Assembly: GCF_014076845.1 (NCBI RefSeq)
Contig: NZ_JACGUT010000078.1
Span: 62,001 to 126,000, forward strand
Direction of reading: 5' to 3'
From: Colwellia sp. MB3u-41
GTDB lineage: Bacteria; Pseudomonadota; Gammaproteobacteria; Enterobacterales; Alteromonadaceae
DNA length: 64,000 bases
Under the pieces are notes generated by a model, which made no database searches, was not told the DNA's origin, and saw nothing but the letters and a program-made list of their open reading frames with translations. Below, one piece after another: positions 9,223 to 17,589 of the stretch; position 1 is the stretch's first letter, and every line of letters begins with the position of its first letter. A program made the translations under genes and the position numbers.

Positions 9223-9612
9223 ATGGAAAGAACATATTTAGATGACGCTGTTTTGATATCTATTCTATCAAATTCAAATAATGACAAAGGTAGTGAAGTA
9301 ACATTTCTAACGGGTAAAGTTATTAATGACCAAACTAATAATTTTCGAGTTGGAAAATTTTTAATTACAACAGAATTGGAATTGTGTAGCAAAAATGTTT
9401 TTTTAACAAAAACCGGGGAGCTATTCGAAACTTCAAATTTCCCTAGTATGACTGAAATGTTTTGTGCAGAATTTTTACTTATGAGAATAAACTCTTTTGA
9501 ATTAGAGCAAATTTTAGCTATGCGAAGATGTACGGATAATGCGAAGTTAATTTCTGCTTTTGATAATAAGAAGCCAACAATTGAACCGCTTGGGGTAGAG
9601 TTATTAGGCTAA
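9223..9612 (+). CDS. Hypothetical protein, probable integron cassette gene
   Basis: I do not recognise this 129-residue protein. It has no signal peptide or membrane segment; the middle region (VTFLTGKVI, FLITTELEL) looks like beta strands and the C-terminus is helical (MTEMFCAEFLLMRINSFELEQILAMRR). Its stop codon overlaps an attC-like inverted repeat (9608-9692), the layout expected of a gene cassette, so it was probably acquired through integron recombination. Confidence 0.5.
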   Translation: MERTYLDDAVLISILSNSNNDKGSEVTFLTGKVINDQTNNFRVGKFLITTELELCSKNVFLTKTGELFETSNFPSMTEMFCAEFLLMRINSFELEQILAMRRCTDNAKLISAFDNKKPTIEPLGVELLG

Positions 9613-9692
9613 CTCATGCCACCTAGAACTAATTCACAAGTCAAAACAACCCGGTTCTATGTTCACTTTGTGATACGATAGCGGACGTTAGC
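9608..9692 (+). repeat. attC-like site after the first cassette gene
   Basis: GCTAAC (9608-9613) pairs with GTTAGC (9687-9692) and, inside it, TAGAAC (9624-9629) pairs with GTTCTA (9654-9659). Paired outer R and inner L boxes around an unpaired centre in about 85 bases are the signature of integron attC sites, and the outer box overlaps the preceding stop codon as usual. The match is weaker than those at 15796 and 18378. Confidence 0.45.
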
Positions 9693-9865
9693 ATCAATAG
9701 ATATTCAAGCTGTTTAGAGTGTTCAATCTATCTTGGTCATGACAGAGAAATAAGCCACCAAAGTGGTCATTCACATTTGAAATATTAACGATCACTTTGT
9801 GCGCTTAGGAGACCTTAGCCTCAAAATTTTTGCCCTATATTTTCTAATGAATTTTTTCATGGCGT

Positions 9866-10097
9866 ATTACTGAGAAGTCTTAGTAATAATCATAAAACAA
9901 CCTTGTGTTATTCTAATTTATTGATATTTAAGATAATAACATTGATTTTAATGTTAGGTATTACTGAGAAGTCTCAGTAATACCCATGTTCTAACAAAAA
10001 TAAAAAATTTGTATTTCCTAAAGCTCTGAAATTATGGGATATTAATTTCAATTAAATAATATTTATGGGACGGACATTACTGAGAAGTCTCCATAAT
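9866..10097. repeat. Three copies of a palindromic 22-bp motif
   Basis: ATTACTGAGAAGTCT occurs at 9866-9880, 9960-9974 and 10076-10090. In the second copy the motif continues to 9981 and forms a perfect palindrome (ATTACTGAGA, AG, TCTCAGTAAT); the first copy (to 9887) has one mismatch and the third (to 10097) keeps the left arm and a degenerate right arm. Spacing is 94 and 116 bases. They lie just upstream of the IS91-like element. The stretch 9693-10200 has no gene. Confidence 0.75.
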
Positions 10098-10200
10098 AAG
10101 CGTTGAACTAAACCGCTTCGCGGGGAGTGCCAACTCCCTGACATATCACTGCATTTCAACCACACTTAACTTGCTACTCAACCTTTTTTGGAGGCAAGTT

Positions 10201-11052
10201 ATGACACCACTCAGACAACAGTTACTTGACTGTATGCAAGTACGACACTTTTCAATTAGAACACAGCAAGCCTATGTTCGTTGGGTTTACGACTTAGCGA
10301 AACACACTCATCGATCCCCTGATACGTTACAAGACAATGAGTTAAAAAAGTATCTTTGGTCGTTAACCTTAGAGCGCCATTTATCGTCAAGCACATGTGC
10401 ACAGGCTTTTCATGCGCTGAACTTTTTTTATGGTCAGGTGCTAGGACGAATATTCACTGAACAGTTGTTACCACCGATGAAGCGACAACAGAAGATCCCT
10501 GAGCTTTTAAGTATCTCTGAAGTGAAGCGGATCATTGATGTCTGCCGCAATCCGAAATATCGCATGATGATCACTTTGTGCTATGGCTGTGGTTTGCGCC
10601 TTAGTGAAGTCTGCTCGCTCAAAGTGAAAAATATAGCGGGTGAAGAGAAGGTTATACATCTTCAACAAGCCAAAGGGGCTAAGGACAGGCGTATCCCCGT
10701 ATCTGAATCATTGCTACACCAGCTACGACTTTATTGGCAAGGTATTCATCCCATCATTTACCTGTTTTTTAAGCCTGGAGAAGATAAACCGTTACATCAA
10801 TCGTCATTACAAAAAGCTTATTACAAAGCGAAAAAAGATGCGGGGATTTTAAAAATAGGCGGTATACACGCCTTGCGGCATGCTTTTGCTACGCATCAGC
10901 TAATGGCTGGTATGCCACTACCGGAGTTACAGCATATTTTAGGGCATAAAGATATCCGAACTACCGTGCGATATACCCACTGGCTACCCCATTATCAAGC
11001 GGTGGACGGAGCACAATTTGATTTACTCCAGCAACTGGAGCAACAATCATGA
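10201..11052 (+). CDS. IS91-associated tyrosine recombinase
   Basis: Starting at the ATG at 10201, which has a perfect GGAGG six bases upstream (10190-10194), the product has 283 residues. It has an N-terminal SAM-like core-binding domain (FSIRTQQAYVRWVYDLAKH) and a catalytic domain with Arg in GCGLRLSEV, HALRHAFATH, and GHKDIRTTVRYTH with the nucleophilic Tyr. It resembles integron integrases in the N-terminal half but lacks the extra IntI patch helix and is shorter than the usual 320-340 residues. Its 4-base ATGA overlap with the transposase gene marks it as part of the insertion sequence and not as the integrase of the nearby cassettes. Confidence 0.85.
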   Translation: MTPLRQQLLDCMQVRHFSIRTQQAYVRWVYDLAKHTHRSPDTLQDNELKKYLWSLTLERHLSSSTCAQAFHALNFFYGQVLGRIFTEQLLPPMKRQQKIPELLSISEVKRIIDVCRNPKYRMMITLCYGCGLRLSEVCSLKVKNIAGEEKVIHLQQAKGAKDRRIPVSESLLHQLRLYWQGIHPIIYLFFKPGEDKPLHQSSLQKAYYKAKKDAGILKIGGIHALRHAFATHQLMAGMPLPELQHILGHKDIRTTVRYTHWLPHYQAVDGAQFDLLQQLEQQS

Positions 11053-12182
11053 ACGGCTCATTGCTTCAGCAAATTATCGCACAAGGACTACCACACCTTG
11101 AGAAGAAAACCATCACACCAAGGCAATGGCAAGTGTTGCATCACCTTCAGGATTGTCGAACTCAAGCGATGGGCAGTTATCAATGGCACTGCAATCACTG
11201 TGAACAAGATACCCAGTGGTATTGCTCTTGTCGTGACCGACATTGTCCGGTGTGCCAAGGTAAAGCACGTGAAAAATGGCTACTCAAAAGACAAGCGGAT
11301 GTACTTCCTGTCGCTTATCATCATGTCGTGTTTACTTTACCGCATCAGTTTAATGGTTGGGCAACCTTACATCCTGAGATACTTTATAAAACGCTATTCA
11401 AGGCTGTCTGGGAAACATTAAGTGAATTTGCAAATGCAAGACATCATATGGAGGGTCAGTTGGGTATGTTGGCGGTGTTACACACTTGGGGTCAAACCTT
11501 GTGTAGGCATATTCATTTGCACTGCCTCATTCCAAGTGGAGTATTAACCCAAGACAAGCAATGGTGCAATAGTCGCAAGTCCCACTATTTATTTCCTGTA
11601 AAAGCTTTATCAGTGAAGTTCAGAGGGAAAATGCTGAATGGTTTAGAGGAACAAGCCAACGCAGGTGAGCTTCATCGATTAGAGCAACCAACTATTACGC
11701 AAGTATTGAATCAAACAGCTCGGTTGAAATGGAATGTTTATAGCAAACCTACCATTGGTCATACCGATACAGTGGTTAACTATTTAGCACGTTACTGTAA
11801 TCGCGTAGGTATTAGCGAAAGTCGTTTATCTTTAAGGAGCGAGAATAACGTATTAATGCGTTACAAGGACTATCGTACCAATGAGACAACGCATATGGAT
11901 TTATCTCCGGCAGAGTTGATAAGGCGATTTTTATTACATGTTCTCCCTAAAGGTTTTATGCGGCTGCGTTATTACGGATTCATGGCTAATTCAATAAGGC
12001 GTAAATCGTTAACCCTCATTAGAAAAAGCTTAGATAAAGAGACGGAGAAGCTTGAAGATATTAGCACTGACACGGTTAAAGATGAAATAGGGCCTGAATG
12101 TCCAAGTTGTCATCATGCAGGGATGATCTTGATAGGAATTCTATTGCCGAACAAACCGTTAGCGCAGTTTCGAACGATCTAG
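11049..12182 (+). CDS. tnpA: IS91-family Y2 (HUH) transposase
   Basis: The 377-residue protein has the IS91 hallmarks in order: an N-terminal zinc-binding region with Cys at about 48, 51, 59, 61, 66 and 69; the HUH metal site HLH at 156-158; the two catalytic tyrosines in NYLARY at 245 and 249; and a C-terminal CPSCHH finger near 350. It nicks single strands at the element ends for rolling-circle transposition. Length is near the family norm, so it looks intact. Its start overlaps the recombinase stop (ATGA), implying coupled translation. Confidence 0.9.
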   Translation: MNGSLLQQIIAQGLPHLEKKTITPRQWQVLHHLQDCRTQAMGSYQWHCNHCEQDTQWYCSCRDRHCPVCQGKAREKWLLKRQADVLPVAYHHVVFTLPHQFNGWATLHPEILYKTLFKAVWETLSEFANARHHMEGQLGMLAVLHTWGQTLCRHIHLHCLIPSGVLTQDKQWCNSRKSHYLFPVKALSVKFRGKMLNGLEEQANAGELHRLEQPTITQVLNQTARLKWNVYSKPTIGHTDTVVNYLARYCNRVGISESRLSLRSENNVLMRYKDYRTNETTHMDLSPAELIRRFLLHVLPKGFMRLRYYGFMANSIRRKSLTLIRKSLDKETEKLEDISTDTVKDEIGPECPSCHHAGMILIGILLPNKPLAQFRTI

Positions 12183-12382
12183 TTGAGTGGTGTAATCTGT
12201 TAATTATGCGTTGAAAAAAGCGATAGTGGAGGCTTCGTTTGTCTTGAATAAAGCCCCTGATAAGGTAAACTGGCTTGATAACGTTGAGCAAAATAGAGTA
12301 AGGAAGCTACTGATAATGCGTTGTTGGTTAAAACCCTTCCTGTCACTGGAATGACTCAATAAACAAAAACCATATAGACAGT

Positions 12383-12453
12383 GCCTAACGGCTCAGTCCA
12401 ACGGGACATTTATCTCTCATGCTTCGACAAGAGATAAATGCTTAATAGTTAGT
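12383..12453 (+). repeat. attC-like hairpin before the protease gene
   Basis: GCCTAAC (12383-12389) faces GTTAG (12448-12452), and CATTTATCTCT (12407-12417) pairs perfectly with AGAGATAAATG (12430-12440). The left spacer CGGCTCAGTCCAACGGGAC looks like attC sequence. It may be the recombination site of a lost cassette or a terminal structure of the IS91-like element. Confidence 0.4.
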
Positions 12454-12479
12454 TACCCATCAATGAACATGGACGTAAT

Positions 12480-13268
12480 ATGAAAATTTTATTTCTCTTA
12501 TCCCTTATTTTCTTTTCTACTATCAGTAATGCTGTTGTGAAGAGGCATGATATTCCCCCTGAAAATTATGTCATAGAAAAAGCACCTGAATACCTAATTG
12601 ATATGCCACATGAAGGCCATGGTGTACTAATAAATTCACAATGGATTTTGACTGTAGCACATACTATTTTTTATGATTATGTTGGCAAGGATTTAATTGT
12701 TGGTTCAAAAGTTTATGAAATAGAAAGCGTTCATATACACCCCAATTACACTCAACCTAATAAAAATTTACTTAAAGGTGATTTAGAGCCTTTAATGAGT
12801 TTTTTTAAATCTAGAAGTGATATTGCGTTAATCAAATTAACTTCACCCGTTAATGGTATAGAACCAATCAGTATGTATACGGGTAAAAGTGAAAAAGACA
12901 AAATAATTACAGTTTATGGTAAGGGAGCTACTGGGAACGGATTAACTGGTGAAGATCCTGATACTAAATCACTTCGTGTTATGAATCAGTTTCAAAATGT
13001 TGTTGAAAGCGCAGAAGGTAACTGGCTGGCATTTAAATTTGACGAACCTGCAAATGCATTATCACTTGAGGGGATGCACGGTTCAGGAGATAGCGGAGGG
13101 GCATCTGTTGTATTTCAAGACGGTGTGCCTATTTTGATAGGTTTATCAAGTTGGCAATTGGGGCATGGCGATATATCTTCTTTTAAAGGTGGTTTGTATG
13201 GTACTACTGCTTATCAAGTTAGGGTGTCAAATTACAATGACTGGATATTGGGTGTACTGGGTAACTAA
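12480..13268 (+). CDS. Secreted trypsin-like serine protease
   Basis: The 262-residue protein starts with a clear signal peptide (residues 1-18, cleavage near SNA). The S1 family triad is present: His61 in ILTVAHT, Asp114 in SRSDIALIKL and Ser205 in GSGDSGG. The substrate is unknown. It stands alone between an attC-like hairpin and a half attC site that begins at its own stop codon, so it is probably a gene cassette interrupted downstream by the IS110 element. No propeptide of notable length or extra domain is seen. Confidence 0.85.
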   Translation: MKILFLLSLIFFSTISNAVVKRHDIPPENYVIEKAPEYLIDMPHEGHGVLINSQWILTVAHTIFYDYVGKDLIVGSKVYEIESVHIHPNYTQPNKNLLKGDLEPLMSFFKSRSDIALIKLTSPVNGIEPISMYTGKSEKDKIITVYGKGATGNGLTGEDPDTKSLRVMNQFQNVVESAEGNWLAFKFDEPANALSLEGMHGSGDSGGASVVFQDGVPILIGLSSWQLGHGDISSFKGGLYGTTAYQVRVSNYNDWILGVLGN

Positions 13269-13288
13269 CAACACGCCCTGAGGTGGAC
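13266..13288 (+). repeat. 5' half of an attC site, interrupted by IS110
   Basis: TAACAACACG-CCCTGAGGTGGAC directly after the protease stop closely resembles the start of Vibrio-type attC repeats (TAACAAACGCC followed by GGGAC). The complementary 3' half is absent where expected, because the IS110 transposase gene begins immediately after. I could not identify the other half with confidence on the far side of the element. Confidence 0.45.
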
Positions 13289-13300
13289 AACAAGTCAACT

Positions 13301-14563
13301 TTAGCTATTTATTGCAAACTTTAACAAGGGCGAACCTCTTCGTTTTAGAGCCTCTAAGTACTTTGACTCATCGTAGGGTGTATTGGTTTTCCAGCACCTA
13401 AATACTATCCTGATCCACTTGAAAGCAAGCGATCTTATGATGCTATTATGTGGTTTCCCTTTGCTCTTTTGTTGCTCATAATAAGCCTTTGCCCAAAATG
13501 AATAACGTATTGAAAATCCAGCCCATTCCACAAAGGTTTGCCTTAAAAAGGTCGGGCAACTGTATCGCCAGTGTGTCCACATTTTCTTTCCGCTTCGCTC
13601 AATAACAGGCGCAATACCAGCATACTTTTGCAGTTCACTCGCATCCTCATAGCGTTCTCTATTACTCCCAAAAGCCACGAATAATCTTGGCGAAAGTTGT
13701 GGGCCAGCACCTGGTAAACTATCAAAAATCACTTTATCATCTTGTGATTTATAGGCCAGTTTTATGGCCTTATCTAATGTCTCAATTCCCTTTAGTAACA
13801 CCCTGTACTGTACGATTAGCACTTCCACTAATAATTGGTTCGGCTCTATTATGCCGATATCTTCAGATAATGGCATTGCACTTTTAATACTTGAAATACG
13901 TGCATCATTTACATGAGCATAATGTGAATTATGGCTATTGAAAAAGTTTAAGAGTGTTTTTTTTCGTGCTCTTTTTGCGTGAGCTAGTGACGGCCATTTA
14001 CTGATGAAATCGCAGAAGATAAAGGTATCTTTTTCTTTAAACCATTCAAGTGCTTGTGGGTAGTAATTCTTTAGTGTAGCTGTTATTTTATTGGATAAAT
14101 TTACGCTGTCTTGTACCAAGTTACGTCGATACTCGACCAACTGAGTCAATGAACGTATCGACGCTGACTCGGGTTCAATGACGGTGAGCTTGTCCATGTG
14201 CAGTGTAAGTATTTCGACTTGAATAAGTGCATCAGAAGGGTCATCTTTCGCGTTACTTGGCGTAAAGGCTTTACGGTAATTAGCTACGGATGAAGGGTTA
14301 ATGGTAAATAACGTGAGATGGCTATATTTTGCTAAGGCATAAATAAGAGGGCCTTTTTTGAGTTCGCAAGCAATAGCAATTTGTTGATTTGGGTAGCGCT
14401 GTTTAAGGCTCATAGCCCAATTATGTAACGCTTCGGGTTTACTCTTAATAATGCAATAGTGGTACTTTTGTGTATGACTGGGATGTTCACATATATCGTG
14501 TTTGGTATCTGCCCAATCGATGCCAATTAAAGCAGCGAAATCATTAATATTATATGCTTTCAT
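13301..14563 (-). CDS. IS110-family DEDD transposase
   Basis: The 420-residue protein has the RuvC-like DEDD catalytic set of IS110: Asp16 in IGIDWADT, Glu67 in ACELKK, and Asp108/Asp111 in AKDDPSDA. A long central helical region follows and then the Transposase_20 domain near residues 285-345 (SLPGAGPQLSPRL, then YAGIAPVIERSGKK), the serine-recombinase-like half. Length matches intact family members. The long non-coding DNA lies upstream of the gene, as in the IS110 group whose bridge RNA is encoded there. Confidence 0.9.
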   Translation of the reverse strand: MKAYNINDFAALIGIDWADTKHDICEHPSHTQKYHYCIIKSKPEALHNWAMSLKQRYPNQQIAIACELKKGPLIYALAKYSHLTLFTINPSSVANYRKAFTPSNAKDDPSDALIQVEILTLHMDKLTVIEPESASIRSLTQLVEYRRNLVQDSVNLSNKITATLKNYYPQALEWFKEKDTFIFCDFISKWPSLAHAKRARKKTLLNFFNSHNSHYAHVNDARISSIKSAMPLSEDIGIIEPNQLLVEVLIVQYRVLLKGIETLDKAIKLAYKSQDDKVIFDSLPGAGPQLSPRLFVAFGSNRERYEDASELQKYAGIAPVIERSGKKMWTHWRYSCPTFLRQTFVEWAGFSIRYSFWAKAYYEQQKSKGKPHNSIIRSLAFKWIRIVFRCWKTNTPYDESKYLEALKRRGSPLLKFAINS

Positions 14564-14806
14564 TTTGCAGCTCCTTTGAGTAAAGTTATAGGTGGAATGT
14601 GCTTAAATCTCTTTTCTCGCAGGTCTTATAGATAGTCGTGGTCGGCAATCCCTGAGTATGCGTTTTGAAATGAGTTGCTCTGTTGACTCGAACGTCTTGT
14701 TATAAACATTGAATGTTTGCCGTTAAATATTCGTAACCAACAGAAGCATGTTCCACTTAATATAAGAGTAAGTTACTTTATTAGATTAAGTGGCTTGGTC
14801 GAACTA
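14564..14806 (-). ncRNA. Candidate IS110 bridge RNA region
   Basis: IS110-group elements transcribe a structured bridge RNA from the non-coding DNA upstream of the transposase; it pairs with the target and the donor DNA. This 243-base non-coding stretch is in exactly that place. I did not resolve the two binding loops by eye, so the call rests on position and family knowledge. Confidence 0.4.
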
Positions 14807-14901
14807 TAAGCTGTTAAACAAGGACAAAATACAGTTGGCTTTTGCTCCTTCGTCGCTTATTCTAGCCAACCATATTATTGCCTGTTAACAGGGCGTTATG
14901 C
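14807..14901 (+). repeat. attC site
   Basis: A near-complete Vibrio/Shewanella-type attC: GCTGTTAAACAAGGAC at the left, inner arm GTTGGC (about 14834-14839) pairing with GCCAAC (14865-14870), then CCTGTTAACAGGGCGTTATGC ending the site. CTGTTAA at left pairs with TTAACAG at right. The extreme 5' end reads ATAAGC in place of the usual TAACAAGC, so it may have been altered by the neighbouring insertion sequence. Confidence 0.65.
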
Positions 14902-14913
14902 GCTTAATCAATA

Positions 14914-15798
14914 TTGAGGATGTACGATTTGATTTTAGGAAGTAAAACTTTAGAGAAGCTTCGAAATCTTATAAATGAAGAAACTGAATATAGATCAGGT
15001 CCTAAGATCATTCAGTTTTTTAATGAGTTAGGTTTTGACGATATATATGCACAAGGCTTTCCTTCTCGGTGGGTCTTTACAGATGCGAAATTAAATACCA
15101 TCAATGGCACTCCAAATCTTGATAAGTGTATAAAAAACTTATTTTCGCCTATTAGGTTTATTGAAGCTCCCGAAAAATTAGATCTCCATATTTTTGAGTT
15201 TAATAAATACCTAGCATTTGATAAATGGAAAGTTGTAAGAAGCAACGCTGAAATATCTTTTCAAAAGTTAGGTAAAGTTGAATTTAATGTTCCTAAAGAA
15301 AAGAATGAAGAAAAGGGTTTCCTAAACCAAGAGTTTAAAGATTTAAACCTGTCTAATTTGCAATTAGACCACTCAATAACAAGTGTTCTTGAATATAGAG
15401 TGAAAGAAATAGAGAGTTGTTTTTCTGCTAATGCACCTTTGTCAGTCATTCTTTTAGCTGGTAGTACACTAGAGGGTATTTTACTTGGAATTGCAATCAG
15501 GAATCCTCGGTTATTTAATTGTGCGAAAAGTGCACCTAAAAATAAAGAACAAAAAATAAAGCAATTTCATGAGTGGTCTTTAGCTAACTTTATTGATGTC
15601 TCAAAAGAGGTTAACTTATTACACAACGATGTGCATAAATTTAGCCATGCTCTCAGAGATTTTAGAAATTATGTACACCCATTTGAGCAAATGAGTACGG
15701 GGTTTAACCCTACAATGCATACAGCTAAAATTTGTCTACAAGTATTGAAAGTTGCTATATATCAGCTAAATGAGAATATTCAGAGTGAAAGCGCATAA
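14914..15798 (+). CDS. Cassette protein with C-terminal HEPN/Abi-like domain
   Basis: The 294-residue protein has no signal peptide or membrane segment. Its C-terminal 130 residues are helical and contain SVILLAGSTLEGILLGIA and later RDFRNYVHP (Arg, six residues, His), fitting the Rx4-6H motif of HEPN RNases as seen in the C-termini of abortive-infection proteins. The N-terminal 150 residues are unfamiliar. The gene sits neatly between two attC sites (14807 and 15796), its stop codon overlapping the second, so it is a textbook cassette. RNA cleavage as a defence or addiction function is an inference. Confidence 0.6.
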   Translation: MRMYDLILGSKTLEKLRNLINEETEYRSGPKIIQFFNELGFDDIYAQGFPSRWVFTDAKLNTINGTPNLDKCIKNLFSPIRFIEAPEKLDLHIFEFNKYLAFDKWKVVRSNAEISFQKLGKVEFNVPKEKNEEKGFLNQEFKDLNLSNLQLDHSITSVLEYRVKEIESCFSANAPLSVILLAGSTLEGILLGIAIRNPRLFNCAKSAPKNKEQKIKQFHEWSLANFIDVSKEVNLLHNDVHKFSHALRDFRNYVHPFEQMSTGFNPTMHTAKICLQVLKVAIYQLNENIQSESA

Positions 15799-15892
15799 CA
15801 AGGTATTTAAACGGAACAAAAACAGTTGGTTACGATTCGCTTCACTAAACACTTTAGCCCACTATTTTTGTCCGCTTAATGCGGCGTTATCG
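15796..15892 (+). repeat. attC site
   Basis: Starts with TAACAAGGTATTTAAACGGA overlapping the stop codon of the cassette gene. The inner arm ACAGTTGG pairs with a degenerate GCCCACT segment, and the site ends TCCGCTTAATGCGGCGTTAT. CCGC near the right end folds on GCGG. Size and layout are typical of Vibrio/Shewanella chromosomal integrons. Confidence 0.75.
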
Positions 15893-16236
15893 ATACAAAA
15901 TCTAATCCGAAGTATGCCTTATCTTTAAAAGCTAATGTCCGTTCTGTGGCATTAGTTAGCCTAATCACTCAACACTAAGTCGTTCAATTTTTTGCTTGTA
16001 AATGATCAAATGCTTAAGACTTCTTTGTGCGCAAAGGGGAAGTTAGCAACTCGTTAACCCGTATGTCCGCTTCAAGCTCATTGCTGACGTTGGTATTTTA
16101 TACCTGAACACTAACAATACCACACAGGGAATAAGTGTCAGCAGTGCCTCGGGTTATATTTTGTATCAATAAGGCTCTAATTGATGGAGAAAAATAATTC
16201 TTCGATATGTGACACAAGATGAAACCGATTGAACTG
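15893..16236. other. Non-coding cassette DNA
   Basis: No gene is visible. The first 80 bases resemble those after the attC at 18378 (shared GTTATCGATACAAAA, CTAATnCGAA and GCTAATGTC blocks), so the two cassette starts share ancestry. The remainder holds only short inverted repeats. Confidence 0.5.
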
Positions 16237-17166
16237 CTACGTGTCGGAGTTTATTGCCTTAGTTGGAAATGTTCTCGAAAGCCAATTCTTTATGATCATC
16301 ACTAGCTTTTTCGGTGTAGCCATATGGATCATATGCTGACTATTTTGAATCGCTGCTACATCTGAATTTTGTTTATCTTTGATAAAACTAGCTATACCAA
16401 GATAAGTTAATTTATTCATTTCTTCAAAACATTTCTGGCTTGGGTTTCCTATACCAATGAAGAAGTTTTTTGTTTGTTCTGGTATATGATTAATTGCAAT
16501 TGCAGGTGCTTCTATTCCAGAATAATATCTATCTTCTTCTTCAGTGAAAAACTTTCCTAAAACGCTTAAGTCAGCAAATGGTAAATAACTACCATCGCTA
16601 TTTTTAACTCTTTGCGTATTATAAAAATTGTCTTGATAATGAAGTATATCAATAGTTGCGTAACCTAAGTCAGGGCATATTTCGAGGTGACTATCCATAT
16701 AATTTAAATCTTGAATTGCCTCCATATAAATCAAGCCTTTTACTCTCTCAGGAAAATGTCTTCCGAGATGATTTAACTCTCCTCCTGCAAAAGAGTGACC
16801 TGCAAAAATAGCTCTATCAATATTCATTTTATCTAAAACGGTGATAATATCTTTAGTTAATCTAGTTGTTGAAAAATTATTTTTTCTAGATTCAGAGTTT
16901 CCATGACCAACACGGCTTATACCTATAACCCTATATGAATCTGTAAACGAGGAGACTAATGGATCAAAAGTATGGGCATTAAGAGCAAGACCAGCCAGAA
17001 ATACAAGAGGTGTGCCTTCTCCTCCCCAATCAACCACTTCTAGCTTTATTTTATCATCCATTTCCACGTAATGAATTTCGTGCGGTGTTTTATCTAACCA
17101 CTCCTTAGAGTGAGCGGTGCTTAGAACCAAAATACATAGATAAACTAGCAGTGATAGTGTTTTCAT
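16237..17166 (-). CDS. Exported alpha/beta hydrolase
   Basis: The 309-residue protein begins with a signal peptide (residues 1-20, MKTLSLLVYLCILVLSTAHS). It has the alpha/beta hydrolase fold landmarks: the oxyanion strand PLVFLAGLALNAHTFDP (53-69), the nucleophile elbow GHSFAGG with Ser125, and a late HMIHMATP segment supplying the catalytic His. Broad families include esterases, haloperoxidase-like and epoxide-hydrolase-like enzymes; the substrate cannot be read from sequence. It is on the strand opposite to the other cassette genes, so it was inserted in reverse or arrived separately. Confidence 0.8.
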   Translation of the reverse strand: MKTLSLLVYLCILVLSTAHSKEWLDKTPHEIHYVEMDDKIKLEVVDWGGEGTPLVFLAGLALNAHTFDPLVSSFTDSYRVIGISRVGHGNSESRKNNFSTTRLTKDIITVLDKMNIDRAIFAGHSFAGGELNHLGRHFPERVKGLIYMEAIQDLNYMDSHLEICPDLGYATIDILHYQDNFYNTQRVKNSDGSYLPFADLSVLGKFFTEEEDRYYSGIEAPAIAINHIPEQTKNFFIGIGNPSQKCFEEMNKLTYLGIASFIKDKQNSDVAAIQNSQHMIHMATPKKLVMIIKNWLSRTFPTKAINSDT

Positions 17167-17589
17167 TACTTATTGTCATTCCTTTGTTTGATTGGGGGTA
17201 TTATAACTAACGTCTGTTAAGCTGCAATTGAATAGTTAACTGTATTTCCCCTTTAACAACTTAAATATTCTTATCATGAATATGACACGAGATTCATTAA
17301 AGAAGGGGCAAAGCAATTACAGGTGATGTTTCTAAGTCATCCCAATGCAACTTCGTGACTGGCGGCTTTGGTGGCTAAGCGGACTATTTATAGTGATAAA
17401 TTCACGACTAAATTAGGTCAGGTTTGTGGCATTTAACGACATTTTAGTGATATTGTTTAAGAAATTGATTTATAAATAAAAACGCTACACATGTGCTACA
17501 AATGACATACTTAACTTGTTAGTGTTTTATTTGAAAGTCATTAATAGGGTGTTAGGTGCTGTGCGTTAACTTTACACATTGGAGGTGTT
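17167..17589. other. Intergenic region, possible attC remnants
   Basis: No gene is seen. TAACTAACGTCTGTTAAGC at about 17206 and GGGTGTTAGG at about 17549 look like fragments of attC outer boxes, but no full paired structure could be drawn. TTGGAGGTG at 17579-17587 is the ribosome site of the next gene. Confidence 0.35.

Larger units (their letters stand above)
10104..12382 (+). mobile_element. IS91-family element with associated tyrosine recombinase
   Basis: Two overlapping genes encode a tyrosine recombinase and a Y2 HUH transposase, the arrangement of a subgroup of IS91-like rolling-circle elements. At the left, a GAAC tetranucleotide (10104-10107), the known IS91-type target, is followed by two tandem hairpins: CCGCTTCGCGG (10113-10123) and GGGAGT-GCCA-ACTCCC (10123-10138), which look like a terminal structure. 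The right end is set only approximately, before the attC-like hairpin at 12383; 12183-12382 is non-coding. Both boundaries are estimates. Confidence 0.6.
13289..14806 (-). mobile_element. IS110-family insertion sequence
   Basis: The element carries one DEDD transposase on the minus strand and about 240 bases of non-coding DNA on its upstream side. It lies between an attC 5' half and a complete attC, consistent with the known taste of some IS110/IS1111 elements for attC hairpins. IS110 elements lack obvious inverted repeats, so both boundaries are estimates. Confidence 0.6.

Noticed and set aside
10201-11052. Integron integrase (IntI) candidate
   Set aside because: It is close to cassettes and has an IntI-like N-terminus, but it is about 283 residues, lacks the IntI-specific patch region and overlaps an IS91-type transposase gene, so it belongs to the insertion sequence.
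12076-12291. Minus-strand 71-codon frame at the end of the IS91 transposase
   Set aside because: It is antisense to the transposase 3' end and non-coding flank, with no recognisable features.
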